Source: Sphingomonas beigongshangi
Lineage (GTDB): Bacteria; Pseudomonadota; Alphaproteobacteria; Sphingomonadales; Sphingomonadaceae
Assembly (NCBI RefSeq): GCF_016820445.1
Contig: NZ_JADHDT010000008.1
Location: 62,001-126,000, forward strand
Direction: 5' to 3'
DNA length: 64,000 bases
The notes under the pieces are model-generated. The model did not search any database. It was not told the origin of the DNA and saw only the letters and a list, made by a program, of their open reading frames with translations. Each line of letters begins with the position of its first letter. Within the stretch, counting starts at the first letter, position 1. The translations under genes were made by a program, and so were the position numbers. This document shows, one piece after another, positions 16,121-22,699 of this stretch.

Positions 16121-16783
16121 TTAGCCGAAAATGCCAGCGAATGGATTTGCTTCCAAATCCCAATCTGCAATCGCGAACATGCCACCGACAGGCGGGGATT
16201 TGACTGTGCGAGCGCCGGCAATCACATGCTCAACCTCATGGCCAAGCGCCCGCAGCGCGCGGGCGCAAGCGATGGCGTGACCGCCACCCGTCACCACGTC
16301 ATCAACAAGCACTACAGGTCGCTTTGCGAGGTCTGTCCGTGCTCGGACGTTAGCGAAGAGCGTTTCGGCATCCCTAGGGCCGCCAGAGCGGGCGCTAGGC
16401 AGCTGTATGTGCCAATGGAGGGCATCCACCGAACGCGACGCGCTGCGGGCCGCTATGGCCGCCGCCAGGGCGCGCCCCTTCGGGTCCTGACCGACGCTGA
16501 GACATGACGACGACGGCACAGGCACCAACCATGCCCCATCGGGGTATAGCTGGTTTGCGATGGCCCCGCCCCACTCACCAAAGGCAGCGAATGCGTTGTG
16601 CCGCAGCGGCGTCGATATCTTGAGTTTCCCCGGACCGGTCGCGCGCGGCAACCAACCGTAACCGTTCGCGACCTCTCCCTTAAGCAACTGAACGAACTTG
16701 TGCGCAACGTGCTCGCCGTCTCCCCACGGATAGGCGTTCTCATAGCTGGCATAGCCGCCGTAGACGTGCGCCCAGAGCGTCAT
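16121..16783 (-). CDS. Phosphoribosyltransferase-fold protein paired with DprA
   Basis: A 220-aa protein. The PRPP-binding signature VVLVDDVVTGGGHAIACARA (two acidic residues then a GGG loop) lies near residues 155-175, with the strand LVPVPSSSCLSVGQDPKGRA upstream, like ComF-type and other class I PRTases. The N-terminal zinc finger of ComF is absent. The ATG overlaps the dprA stop by 4 bp (ATGA), so the pair is one unit. In cellular ComF the fold is linked to competence; in an island next to dprA a role in DNA or nucleotide sensing in defence is plausible but unproven. Confidence 0.82.
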   Translation of the reverse strand: MTLWAHVYGGYASYENAYPWGDGEHVAHKFVQLLKGEVANGYGWLPRATGPGKLKISTPLRHNAFAAFGEWGGAIANQLYPDGAWLVPVPSSSCLSVGQDPKGRALAAAIAARSASRSVDALHWHIQLPSARSGGPRDAETLFANVRARTDLAKRPVVLVDDVVTGGGHAIACARALRALGHEVEHVIAGARTVKSPPVGGMFAIADWDLEANPFAGIFG

Positions 16784-17571
16784 TCGCCGTAGATGGTCGC
16801 CAGAAGCTGCGGTGTGCTCTCCAAGATCGTCGTCATCGGCTTGCCGATGAACTTGGCCGGCCAAGTCAACGCCGGATCGTCCTTCACGCTTTTCGCGATC
16901 ACTAGCCAGCGGCCCAGCTTCTGGCATTCCGCCGCTTGGTGCAGCGTGCCGGACGTGTCTGACGCCTCGATGACAACGCTGGCGTCCGAAATCGCTGCCA
17001 TAGTGCGATTCCGTGCTGGAAAGTTGGACGGAAAAACGCGCGCGCCGATCGGAAACTGCGAGATGAGAAGATGATCCCGATAGATCGCCTCCTGTAGCGC
17101 CTTGTTCTTCGCGGGATAGGCTTGGTCAATCGGGGTGCCGATGACGGCCACCACCTTGCCGCCGGCCTCCATCGCTCCGCTGAGGGCCTCAGTGTCGATC
17201 CCCTCGGCGAGGCCAGACACCACCACGACGCCGGCTTGCGCTAACTGGCGGCCGAGCTGGCGTGCGCGACGCCGGCCCATCTCAGTCGCTTTCCGCGCGC
17301 CGATGACCGCTATGCAGCGACCCTCCAGCAAGTGGATGTTGCCCGCATAGAACACGCGCGCAGCGCCAGCCTCGTCTGTGTCCGCAACGGCATTAAGCAT
17401 GCTCATTTGCCGTTCGGCAAAGGTGTTGCGGCCGATGGCCTCTAACAGGCCGGTCAGCGGATATGCGTGAACGTCGCTTGGCGGAACGTAGCGGCCAGAT
17501 CGGCCAGCGCTGGCGCCGGCGGCCGGGACCGATCGCGCCGATCGGCGCTGCCCTCCCGCATCATCCGCCAT
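16780..17571 (-). CDS. dprA: DprA/SMF-family protein
   Basis: About 263 aa with the SMF Rossmann-like core intact: IAVIGARKATEMGRRRARQL, VVSGLAEGIDTEALSGAMEA, VIGTPIDQAYPAKNKALQEA, then FPARNRTMAAISDASVVIEA and DTSGTLHQAAECQKLGR. Cellular DprA binds ssDNA and loads RecA during transformation. This copy lies inside the tRNA-Cys element and is coupled to a PRTase, and it lacks the C-terminal winged helix of many housekeeping DprA proteins. I chose ATG 17571; a GTG at 17589 would add six residues. Likely an element-encoded accessory or anti-phage factor rather than the competence gene. Confidence 0.9.
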   Translation of the reverse strand: MADDAGGQRRSARSVPAAGASAGRSGRYVPPSDVHAYPLTGLLEAIGRNTFAERQMSMLNAVADTDEAGAARVFYAGNIHLLEGRCIAVIGARKATEMGRRRARQLGRQLAQAGVVVVSGLAEGIDTEALSGAMEAGGKVVAVIGTPIDQAYPAKNKALQEAIYRDHLLISQFPIGARVFPSNFPARNRTMAAISDASVVIEASDTSGTLHQAAECQKLGRWLVIAKSVKDDPALTWPAKFIGKPMTTILESTPQLLATIYGE

Positions 17572-17946
17572 GACTCGTCTTTCCAGCACCCACCCACCCT
17601 ACCTATCGGGCGGCCGGTTTCAATACCATCGCCAAGAGGCGGTTGGAGAAGCGGCTAAATGGCTGCGGGCGATGCGGCCTGCATCGCCCGCTTTTGGCCT
17701 GCCAGAGGCCAGCGTGACAGGATGTGGACCGACCATGAAGTCGAGGGCCGGAGCGCGGTCCTGATTGTCACGCCTATCCGCGCTTCGCTTTCAGGAAACT
17801 CGATAGCGTGAGGGGAGCCACGTTCCCGTGGCTCCCCTCTGCGACGTTGTCCGATTGAGCCCCCACAACACCGTAGTGCGCCCCTGAGCATCGGACTTTC
17901 CGTTGTTGGCTGCGCCGCAGCAGCCGCAAGGATAGGGGCAGTCTCG
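17572..17946. other. Gene-free spacer between dprA and capsid genes
   Basis: 375 bp without a convincing gene; short frames here have no ribosome site and no family character. It should hold the promoter of the dprA-PRTase pair and contains a strong hairpin at 17811-17838. Confidence 0.6.
17811..17838 (-). terminator. Hairpin downstream of the capsid gene
   Basis: Perfect 12-bp stem AGGGGAGCCACG with CGTGGCTCCCCT and a TTCC loop, about 110 bp after the capsid stop. No T-run follows on either strand, so its terminator role is inferred from place and stability. Confidence 0.5.
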
Positions 17947-19140
17947 TTACGCGGGCAGGGCCTTGACCACCTTGATGGCCTCGCTGTTCAGTACCGAGCC
18001 GTACACCCGCTTGCGGAAGTACCACTGGATGCGACCCTTGACGGTGTAGGGATCGCGCAGGACGTTCAGCTGCGTCCGATCCCCGATCATGTAACCGCGC
18101 TGCCAGTTGCCGAACGCGAGCGGATAGGCCTGCGATTCAGTCGCCGGCATATGCTCGCACTCCACGACAGGATAGCCCAGCAGGGTGCCGGGCAAGTTCT
18201 CCTGAAGGCTCGGCATGTAGAACGGCTTGCCGGTTGCGTCGGTCATCGTCGCCAGCCGCGCGATCATGTCGGTAGAGGCGAGCCATGCGGTGCCAGGCGC
18301 CTGCCGATAGCCACCCTTCAGCGAGAAGATGACAGCCAGCAGGAACTTCCAATCGATCTCCATTTGGACGCCACGGATAGGCATAGCCACGCTCTGGATC
18401 GTCCCAACCTTGCGATCATCATCGTTCTCATCCGTGATCGTCTGCGCGAGGAAACCCGCCGGCTTGCGGATGCCATCACCGTAGATGAACGCTTTGCTCT
18501 CCTGCTCCGCTATCGAGTCGACCACGTTCTCTTCGATGAATTGCTCGAGGTTGACGATCGCGTCATCGACGAGTTCTTCGGTTGCGCTCGGGAGCGCGTA
18601 AACCGTGCCGCCGGGGGGTGTCATCGCCGCGAGGCTCGGCCCCTTCGTCTCGACACGTTCCTCGTCCTCGCCGACCCAGCCGGACGTCGCACCACCCTTG
18701 TTGATCGGGAAAACCGTCTTGCCCGTTTCGAGACTGACGACGCGCGCCATGCGGCGGATCGGCGACTGCCGCCGCACCATCGCCTCGATCTGCGTGGCGA
18801 TGGCCTCCGGAACGAGGACGCCGCCATCCCCTTCATCGGCTTCGCGCATTGCCGATGTATGGCCCCGCATGATCTTGCCCATGATCTTGCGATCTTCGGC
18901 GCTGATCGACATGCGAGCGCCGTTGCCGGCCCCCAAATCAAGGGTAGCGGCTGGCGCTGCCACCGTGTCGATTTGAATGCGGCCACCCCGGGCAACAGAC
19001 CCGGTGGACCGACTTAGCGCGCTCTGATGCGCCTGCACCAGTTCCTCCAGCGTCGTAACCTGCCCCTGAAAACCTTCCAGCGCCTCGTCCACATTGGCGA
19101 CGTGCTGACGCAGCAGTTCTTCGATATCGGCCATGTTCAC
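17947..19140 (-). CDS. HK97-family phage major capsid protein
   Basis: A 397-aa protein of normal length for the family. The first 90 or so residues (MADIEELLRQHVANVDEALE and onward) form the helical scaffold-like region removed by the prohead protease. The folded coat follows: VPEAIATQIEAMVRRQSPIR, a beta-hinge PLNKGG-like VFPINKGGATSGWVGEDEER, PSATEELVDDAIVNLEQFIE, and a C-terminal YMIGDRTQLNVLRDPYT strand. The GTG start overlaps the protease stop (GTGA). It shows that the element encodes its own shell; no portal or tail genes accompany it. Confidence 0.95.
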   Translation of the reverse strand: MNMADIEELLRQHVANVDEALEGFQGQVTTLEELVQAHQSALSRSTGSVARGGRIQIDTVAAPAATLDLGAGNGARMSISAEDRKIMGKIMRGHTSAMREADEGDGGVLVPEAIATQIEAMVRRQSPIRRMARVVSLETGKTVFPINKGGATSGWVGEDEERVETKGPSLAAMTPPGGTVYALPSATEELVDDAIVNLEQFIEENVVDSIAEQESKAFIYGDGIRKPAGFLAQTITDENDDDRKVGTIQSVAMPIRGVQMEIDWKFLLAVIFSLKGGYRQAPGTAWLASTDMIARLATMTDATGKPFYMPSLQENLPGTLLGYPVVECEHMPATESQAYPLAFGNWQRGYMIGDRTQLNVLRDPYTVKGRIQWYFRKRVYGSVLNSEAIKVVKALPA

Positions 19141-19784
19141 TTATCCTTTTTGAAGCGTGCGAGAGACTGGCTCGCACCGGTGAGGATGGATACCAACGCG
19201 GCATCCGGTTCATCAGTGGTGTTGATTGCGCGCCATGCGGCAGACGCGCCTGCCTTGGCTTTACGGCCCGAAAGTCCAGCTTCGCGCAGAAGTTCTTCCA
19301 GATCGCGGGCACCGCCAATGGAATTTACCCGCAATACTCTCGCGCTAGGCAACGCGGGCACCGAAACAAGGCTGATTTCATACAGATCAGCCTTCTTCAC
19401 TATCGTACCCGGCTTGTCGCGATTGCGGCTTACATCCTCTAAATGGTGGATTGCGCCAGTAGACAGGCCGGCCAGCGACCCCGCTTTCAGATGCGCATAG
19501 GCTTCCCGCCCATCCGCAGTTTCGAGCGTGAGACGGCCTTGGACCTTCAGGCCCGTCGCTATGGGGGTGATTTCCTTCCAAGCACCGACAGGCTTGGTCA
19601 GATCGTGATGCAGCAGCAGGGCCGGCATTGTGCCCCGTGCCTTGTGTTCGGCAAGCGAGGCAGTGAATGCATCGGGAGAGTAATCATACCGATTGCGGTT
19701 CATTCCAGCAGCCGAGGCTATGCCGGTGAATGAGCCGGCCTCATCAAGGCCGCTCAAAACAAACGATTGGTCGTGGATGTGCAT
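19137..19784 (-). CDS. HK97-type prohead protease
   Basis: A 215-aa serine protease that matures the capsid by cleaving the scaffold region. Start MHIHDQSFVLSGLDEAGSFT. Catalytic candidates are His in MPALLLHHDLTKPVG, Ser in LKAGSLAGLSTGAIH and Glu in DLYEISLVSVPALPSARV, in the order of the family. The C-terminal 55 residues are basic and may be the part that binds the prohead interior. It is coupled to the capsid gene by a 4-bp overlap. Confidence 0.92.
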   Translation of the reverse strand: MHIHDQSFVLSGLDEAGSFTGIASAAGMNRNRYDYSPDAFTASLAEHKARGTMPALLLHHDLTKPVGAWKEITPIATGLKVQGRLTLETADGREAYAHLKAGSLAGLSTGAIHHLEDVSRNRDKPGTIVKKADLYEISLVSVPALPSARVLRVNSIGGARDLEELLREAGLSGRKAKAGASAAWRAINTTDEPDAALVSILTGASQSLARFKKDK

Positions 19785-19839
19785 TGCGCGTCTCGACAGC
19801 TGCGCCCCAACGGGGCGGTTCCTAAAGCCGTCGCCTGAC

Positions 19840-19884
19840 GCGCATCTCACGCGGGTGGCGGGGTGCCATCGCGCATCTCACGCG
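19840..19884. repeat. Two direct repeats upstream of the prohead protease gene
   Basis: GCGCATCTCACGCG occurs at 19840-19853 and again at 19871-19884, 31 bp apart, in the 144-bp spacer before the protease start. Spacing of three helical turns suggests a regulator site for the late genes. The spacer is otherwise empty. Confidence 0.6.
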
Positions 19885-19928
19885 ATTAGCGACCCCTCCG
19901 CTAACACTTTCCAGGCGACAGAACAAGA

Positions 19929-20168
19929 TCAATCTTGGATGAGGTTTCGGGCACCCCGGTCGAGCAAATCCATGCGCTCCAAACGACTTGCTTCGTTCCG
20001 AAGGATGCGGGGCAAGGCCTCGGCTGCGCCATAGCGGGTCAGCGTAAATAGGCAGGCCGCTGAAACGCCCGCCAGAACGTCAGCCGGCTGTGTGCCGGCC
20101 GCCTCCAGCGTTCCAATGAGGGTAAGGATCGACGTTCCGACGTCGTTTGCGCTCGGCTCAGGCTTCAT
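19929..20168 (-). CDS. Small hypothetical protein of the late block, 79 aa
   Basis: MKPEPSANDVGTSILTLIGT and onward; helical, with a mildly hydrophobic Ala/Leu-rich centre (VLAGVSAACLFTLTRYGAAE). The ATG overlaps the stop of the HTH gene upstream (ATGA), so it is coupled to it. Position between a packaging-type HTH gene and the protease suggests a structural or packaging accessory; the family is not recognised. Confidence 0.55.
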   Translation of the reverse strand: MKPEPSANDVGTSILTLIGTLEAAGTQPADVLAGVSAACLFTLTRYGAAEALPRILRNEASRLERMDLLDRGARNLIQD

Positions 20169-20374
20169 TTCGTTGGGTCCTTCGGCAAGGGGGCAAATGG
20201 CAAGTACGGCTGTTGCTGTGCTGAGCCGGGCCTTTTTCGTCGGCGATCAATCCAGTGTTCTCGGATGAATCGCTCAGCCGCATCGAGATCAATGATATAC
20301 GATCGTCCCGAATGGCCTCTGGTTTCGATGGGGAAGTCGGGCCGCGCTGAGATGAAGCGCTGCAAGGTTGGCAA
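20165..20374 (-). CDS. Packaging/AlpA-type HTH protein, probable 5' frame break
   Basis: The frame from TTG at 20374 gives 69 aa: LPTLQRFISARPDFPIETRG then HSGRSYIIDLDAAERFIREH, the wing and second half of a Nu1/AlpA-like HTH as in small terminase or DNA-packaging proteins. The missing first helix is found in another frame just upstream (from GTG 20466: GQRFGSLRELGAR). Joining the two near 20385-20395 by one extra base gives a complete HTH. So the gene is either frameshifted, affected by a sequence error, or starts unusually at TTG. Confidence 0.5.
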   Translation of the reverse strand: MPTLQRFISARPDFPIETRGHSGRSYIIDLDAAERFIREHWIDRRRKRPGSAQQQPYLPFAPLPKDPTK

Positions 20375-20475
20375 GCTGGCATATCTGGACGCGCGCCGAG
20401 CTCGCGCAGCGAGCCAAACCTCTGACCGGGCACTGTGGATTTCGACTGCTCAAGGGAAACCGTCACGGGAGGCTC

Positions 20476-20958
20476 TTACAAAAAACTTTCCCGGCGAATT
20501 TCGCGCCGAGATTTTCTCTGTTGCGATCCGGTCCCGGCGTTGACGGCCTCAGACTTTTGACCACCCCCCGGTGCAGGCCTGATCATCCCACCTGGGCTTC
20601 CAGCGCGCACGGCAGTGCTCTCAAGCGCCTGCATCACGATCGCCAGATGGGCCTTTGCCAATTCGATATGTCGGCGGAGGATCGGTCGAGGCGCCCCATC
20701 GACTACGTCGGCAAACGCCACACCATCGTAGAAGCTGCCATCGTTTCGGACGTAGCGATGGCCAAGCCGGGACATTTCACGCTTCAAGGCCGGGTAACTC
20801 AACGCGGGCAACCCTAAGGGCTCCGCCCACGCCGCATAGACGGCGCGCAAGTCCTTAGTTGCGATTCGAGCCCCAGGATCAGTCCGCAGCTGACCACTGC
20901 AGAACGTCGTGAAGTTATCCCGCGCGGGGCTGTGAGCAAGAGGGTCAACCATAGCCAT
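20476..20958 (-). CDS. Winged-helix protein like the C-terminal domain of phage/plasmid primases
   Basis: A 160-aa protein. Residues 20-85 (FCSGQLRTDPGARIATKDLR then AVYAAWAEPLGLPALSYPAL and YVRNDGSFYDGVAF) resemble the DNA-binding winged helix found after P4/D5-type primase-helicases. The remaining tail is basic and Gly/Pro-rich. The catalytic primase and helicase parts are not present anywhere in the element. It starts 21 bp from a tandem pair of ACTATCCG motifs, so it may be an origin- or operator-binding protein. The family call is by resemblance only. Confidence 0.55.
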   Translation of the reverse strand: MAMVDPLAHSPARDNFTTFCSGQLRTDPGARIATKDLRAVYAAWAEPLGLPALSYPALKREMSRLGHRYVRNDGSFYDGVAFADVVDGAPRPILRRHIELAKAHLAIVMQALESTAVRAGSPGGMIRPAPGGGQKSEAVNAGTGSQQRKSRREIRRESFL

Positions 20959-20979
20959 CTTTTATCTTCTCTTATGGTA

Positions 20980-21420
20980 CGGATAGTACGGATAGTATGT
21001 GCATATCGCACATGCACACGCACACATATGGAAAGGTCTTTGAACGAACTATCCGAACCCTCCGGACTGTCCGTAACTCAAGAATTTCCGCGGCTCTCGA
21101 CAACGGACAGTCAACGGACGGCCGGATAGTTCGCGCGGCGCCGGAGAAGGCTGAAGCCCAATTATAGGTCCAAGATTGGACCTTTCGTGCTTGTTCAAGG
21201 CCGAAAGTACGGAGGGTTGAACCAAACTATCCGTAGACTGTCCGGTCGAGGTGACCTTACCGCGCGCTGCCTCAGCGACCGCAACGCCCAGCGGACAAAC
21301 TGAGACATAGGTCGACGAACATTTGCGTGGGCAGCCGCCGCGTATTCCTAGCGACGGTGCACTCTCGCGGTCGCTTCTAATGGTGCAGCGGGTAGCTGTC
21401 GACTGTCCGGAAACTGTCCG
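20980..21420. repeat. Iteron-like array: ten copies of ACTRTCCG in a non-coding tract
   Basis: The 8-mer ACTATCCG or ACTGTCCG occurs, on either strand, at 20980, 20989, 21048, 21066, 21104, 21123, 21226, 21237, 21402 and 21413 (left ends), often in pairs 9, 11, 18 or 19 bp apart. The tract (20959-21567) holds no supported gene and also has an AT-rich inverted repeat (20997-21013) and a small hairpin (21166-21183). Chance expectation for this motif in 441 bp is far below one. Candidate replication origin, packaging site or multi-operator control region of the element. Confidence 0.85.
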
Positions 21421-21567
21421 TATTGCCGATGATCTCGACAGGCAGGCCGACGGTAAGCGCGCGCCTGGCCGCGGTTCGCACTGACCGGCTAAGTCATTGA
21501 TTTTCAGTGACTGGTGGGAGGCTGGAAAACTGCGAACAACCGCTGAATTCTGGCGATTCGGTGGGGC

Positions 21568-21624
21568 TTTGCAGTCCTCTGCGTCACCACTCCGCCATCG
21601 GGCCTCGACGTCGGGAGAGGCGCG
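21568..21624. repeat. attR: 57-bp direct repeat holding the 5' half of a displaced tRNA-Cys
   Basis: Identical to 12080-12136. Bases 21568-21604 are the tRNA-Cys 5' half up to anticodon-loop base 38, and the rest is the original leader. Before integration the intact tRNA-Cys followed mutT directly. Confidence 0.93.
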
Positions 21625-21625
21625 G

Positions 21626-21654
21626 CTGATGATGGCTTTTTGCGCCGCGGTCAA
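21626..21654 (-). promoter_or_regulatory. Original tRNA-Cys promoter, now reading a half tRNA
   Basis: TTGACC (21654-21649, overlapping the mutT stop codon), 17-nt spacer, CATCAG (21631-21626), then the tRNA 5' end at 21604. It matches the layout at 12137-12165 and should still fire into the truncated tRNA and the element. Confidence 0.5.
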
Positions 21655-22097
21655 CCGTCCGCGTGCAAATCCTTTCCGGACCAGGCTCCGAGCGCCGCAA
21701 CCAGCGGCACGTCCGCCGGTGGCATCGGCAGGTCCGCCATATCGGCGGGCGCAACCCAGCGCAGTTCGGGTGATTCGACGGGGCGCGGCTCGCCCCGCCA
21801 TGCGACGACGCGGTAGAGCAGCAGCAGCAGTTGCCGTCCCGCCAGCGGCGCAGCGGTGAAGGTGATCGGCTGCACGTCAGGCAGCGCCACTTCGACGGCC
21901 AATTCCTCCGCCAGCTCTCGGACAAGTGCCGCGTCGGGCGCCTCGCCGGGTTCGACCTTGCCGCCGGGAAACTCCCACAGGCCGGCCATCGCCTTTCCCT
22001 CCGGCCGGCGTTGCAGCAGCACGCGACCGTCAGCATCGATCATGGCAGCGGCGACGACGACCAAAGGTGGGCTCGCTACGGTTCCTTTGTCAGCCAA
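21651..22097 (-). CDS. mutT: Nudix hydrolase, MutT type (8-oxo-dGTP diphosphatase)
   Basis: A 148-aa Nudix protein with the full box in two pieces, GGKVEPGEAPDAALVRELAE and EL, preceded by VLLQRRPEGKAMAGLWEFP, the typical MutT lead-in. It cleanses oxidised dGTP from the nucleotide pool. Its stop codon overlaps the -35 of the former tRNA-Cys promoter, so it marks the right-hand chromosomal flank of the element. Confidence 0.93.
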   Translation of the reverse strand: MADKGTVASPPLVVVAAAMIDADGRVLLQRRPEGKAMAGLWEFPGGKVEPGEAPDAALVRELAEELAVEVALPDVQPITFTAAPLAGRQLLLLLYRVVAWRGEPRPVESPELRWVAPADMADLPMPPADVPLVAALGAWSGKDLHADG

Positions 22098-22128
22098 TCG
22101 TAAACCCTTTTCCGTTTAAGGCGGTGGC

Positions 22129-22329
22129 ATGACCGTGCGCCTTGCCCTTCGCCGCCTGTGTCAGGCCGTCTTCGCGTTCGCCCGCGAGGCGCGTGGCGCG
22201 ACTGCGGTCGAATATGGCCTGGTGGTCGCCCTGATCGTTATCGCGATGATCGCGGCGCTCAAGGGCGTTGCCGACGCCAACACCAACATGTGGACGCAGG
22301 TCAGCAGCAAGGTGCAAAGTGCAAACTAA
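22129..22329 (+). CDS. Flp/Fap-type type IVb pilin
   Basis: A 66-aa prepilin. A basic leader ends in Gly, then the mature start ATAVEYGLVVALIVIAMIAA with the conserved Glu5 and adjacent Tyr of Flp pilins, and a single hydrophobic helix. Pilin of a Tad-type pilus, processed by a TadV/CpaA-like peptidase. No tad/cpa assembly genes are nearby. A second pilin follows 117 bp downstream. Confidence 0.92.
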   Translation: MTVRLALRRLCQAVFAFAREARGATAVEYGLVVALIVIAMIAALKGVADANTNMWTQVSSKVQSAN

Positions 22330-22446
22330 GCGCCCGAGCCGCCGCGCTTTAAATGTTTCGCAACCTCTCTCCCGCTAATCCGGATGTGCTGGTCCGGTCG
22401 CAAACCGGTTCAGCCGGGTGACTGACGTTTGATAGTGGAGACCGGA

Positions 22447-22614
22447 ATGCTCGCGATTCGCAAATTCATCAAGAACAGCAAGGGCGCGACCGCCATCGAG
22501 TACGGCCTGATCGCCGCGCTGATTGCCGTGGCCGCGATTGCCGCGATGAAGGGTCTGGGCGGCAAGCTCACGACGACCTTCCAGAACGTGACGTCGAACA
22601 TGACCGTCAGCTAA
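22447..22614 (+). CDS. Flp/Fap-type type IVb pilin, second copy
   Basis: A 55-aa prepilin starting MLAIRKFIKNSKG, with the mature end ATAIEYGLIAALIAVAAIAA and then KLTTTFQNVTSNMTVS. The GGAG site 9 bp before ATG 22447 fixes the start over an in-frame codon at 22429. It has a shorter leader than the first copy. A strong terminator follows, consistent with high expression of a pilin. Confidence 0.93.
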   Translation: MLAIRKFIKNSKGATAIEYGLIAALIAVAAIAAMKGLGGKLTTTFQNVTSNMTVS

Positions 22615-22636
22615 GCTGACGATCGGACGATCAAGA

Positions 22637-22671
22637 AAAGGGGCGGCGGACCATCGGTTCGCCGCCCTTTT
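22637..22671. terminator. Bidirectional intrinsic terminator between pilin and accA
   Basis: Stem 22637-22650 with 22658-22671, GC-rich core GGGCGGCG/CGCCGCCC, with AAAA on the left and TTTT on the right. It lies between two convergent genes and can stop both. Confidence 0.88.
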
Positions 22672-22699
22672 GGTTTGTCAGTCCGGCGCCGACTGCCGA

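Larger units (their letters stand above)
12080..21624. mobile_element. Integrated 9.5-kb element in tRNA-Cys (phage-satellite-like, with capsid genes)
   Basis: It is bounded by perfect 57-bp direct repeats at 12080-12136 and 21568-21624. A tyrosine integrase lies next to the tRNA end. Contents in order: integrase, HTH/excisionase, two unknown genes, RHH regulator, DUF4145-like protein, PRTase, DprA, HK97 capsid, prohead protease, small gene, packaging-type HTH, primase-associated winged helix, and an iteron-like tract. There are no portal, large terminase or tail genes, so it is not a full prophage. Size and content fit a capsid-encoding phage satellite; a decayed prophage is the alternative. 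Parts (14.9-16.1 kb and 20.9-21.4 kb) look richer in A+T than the host. Confidence 0.9.

Noticed and set aside
17572-17946. Short frames as candidate genes between dprA and the capsid gene
   Set aside because: No ribosome site, no conserved character, and a strong hairpin interrupts the tract.
12080-21624. Calling the element a complete prophage
   Set aside because: No portal, large terminase, tail, lysis or full replication genes are visible in 9.5 kb; only capsid and protease are clear structural genes.
22129-22614. A full Tad pilus locus
   Set aside because: Only two Flp pilin genes are present; none of cpaA-F or tad genes lie on either side.
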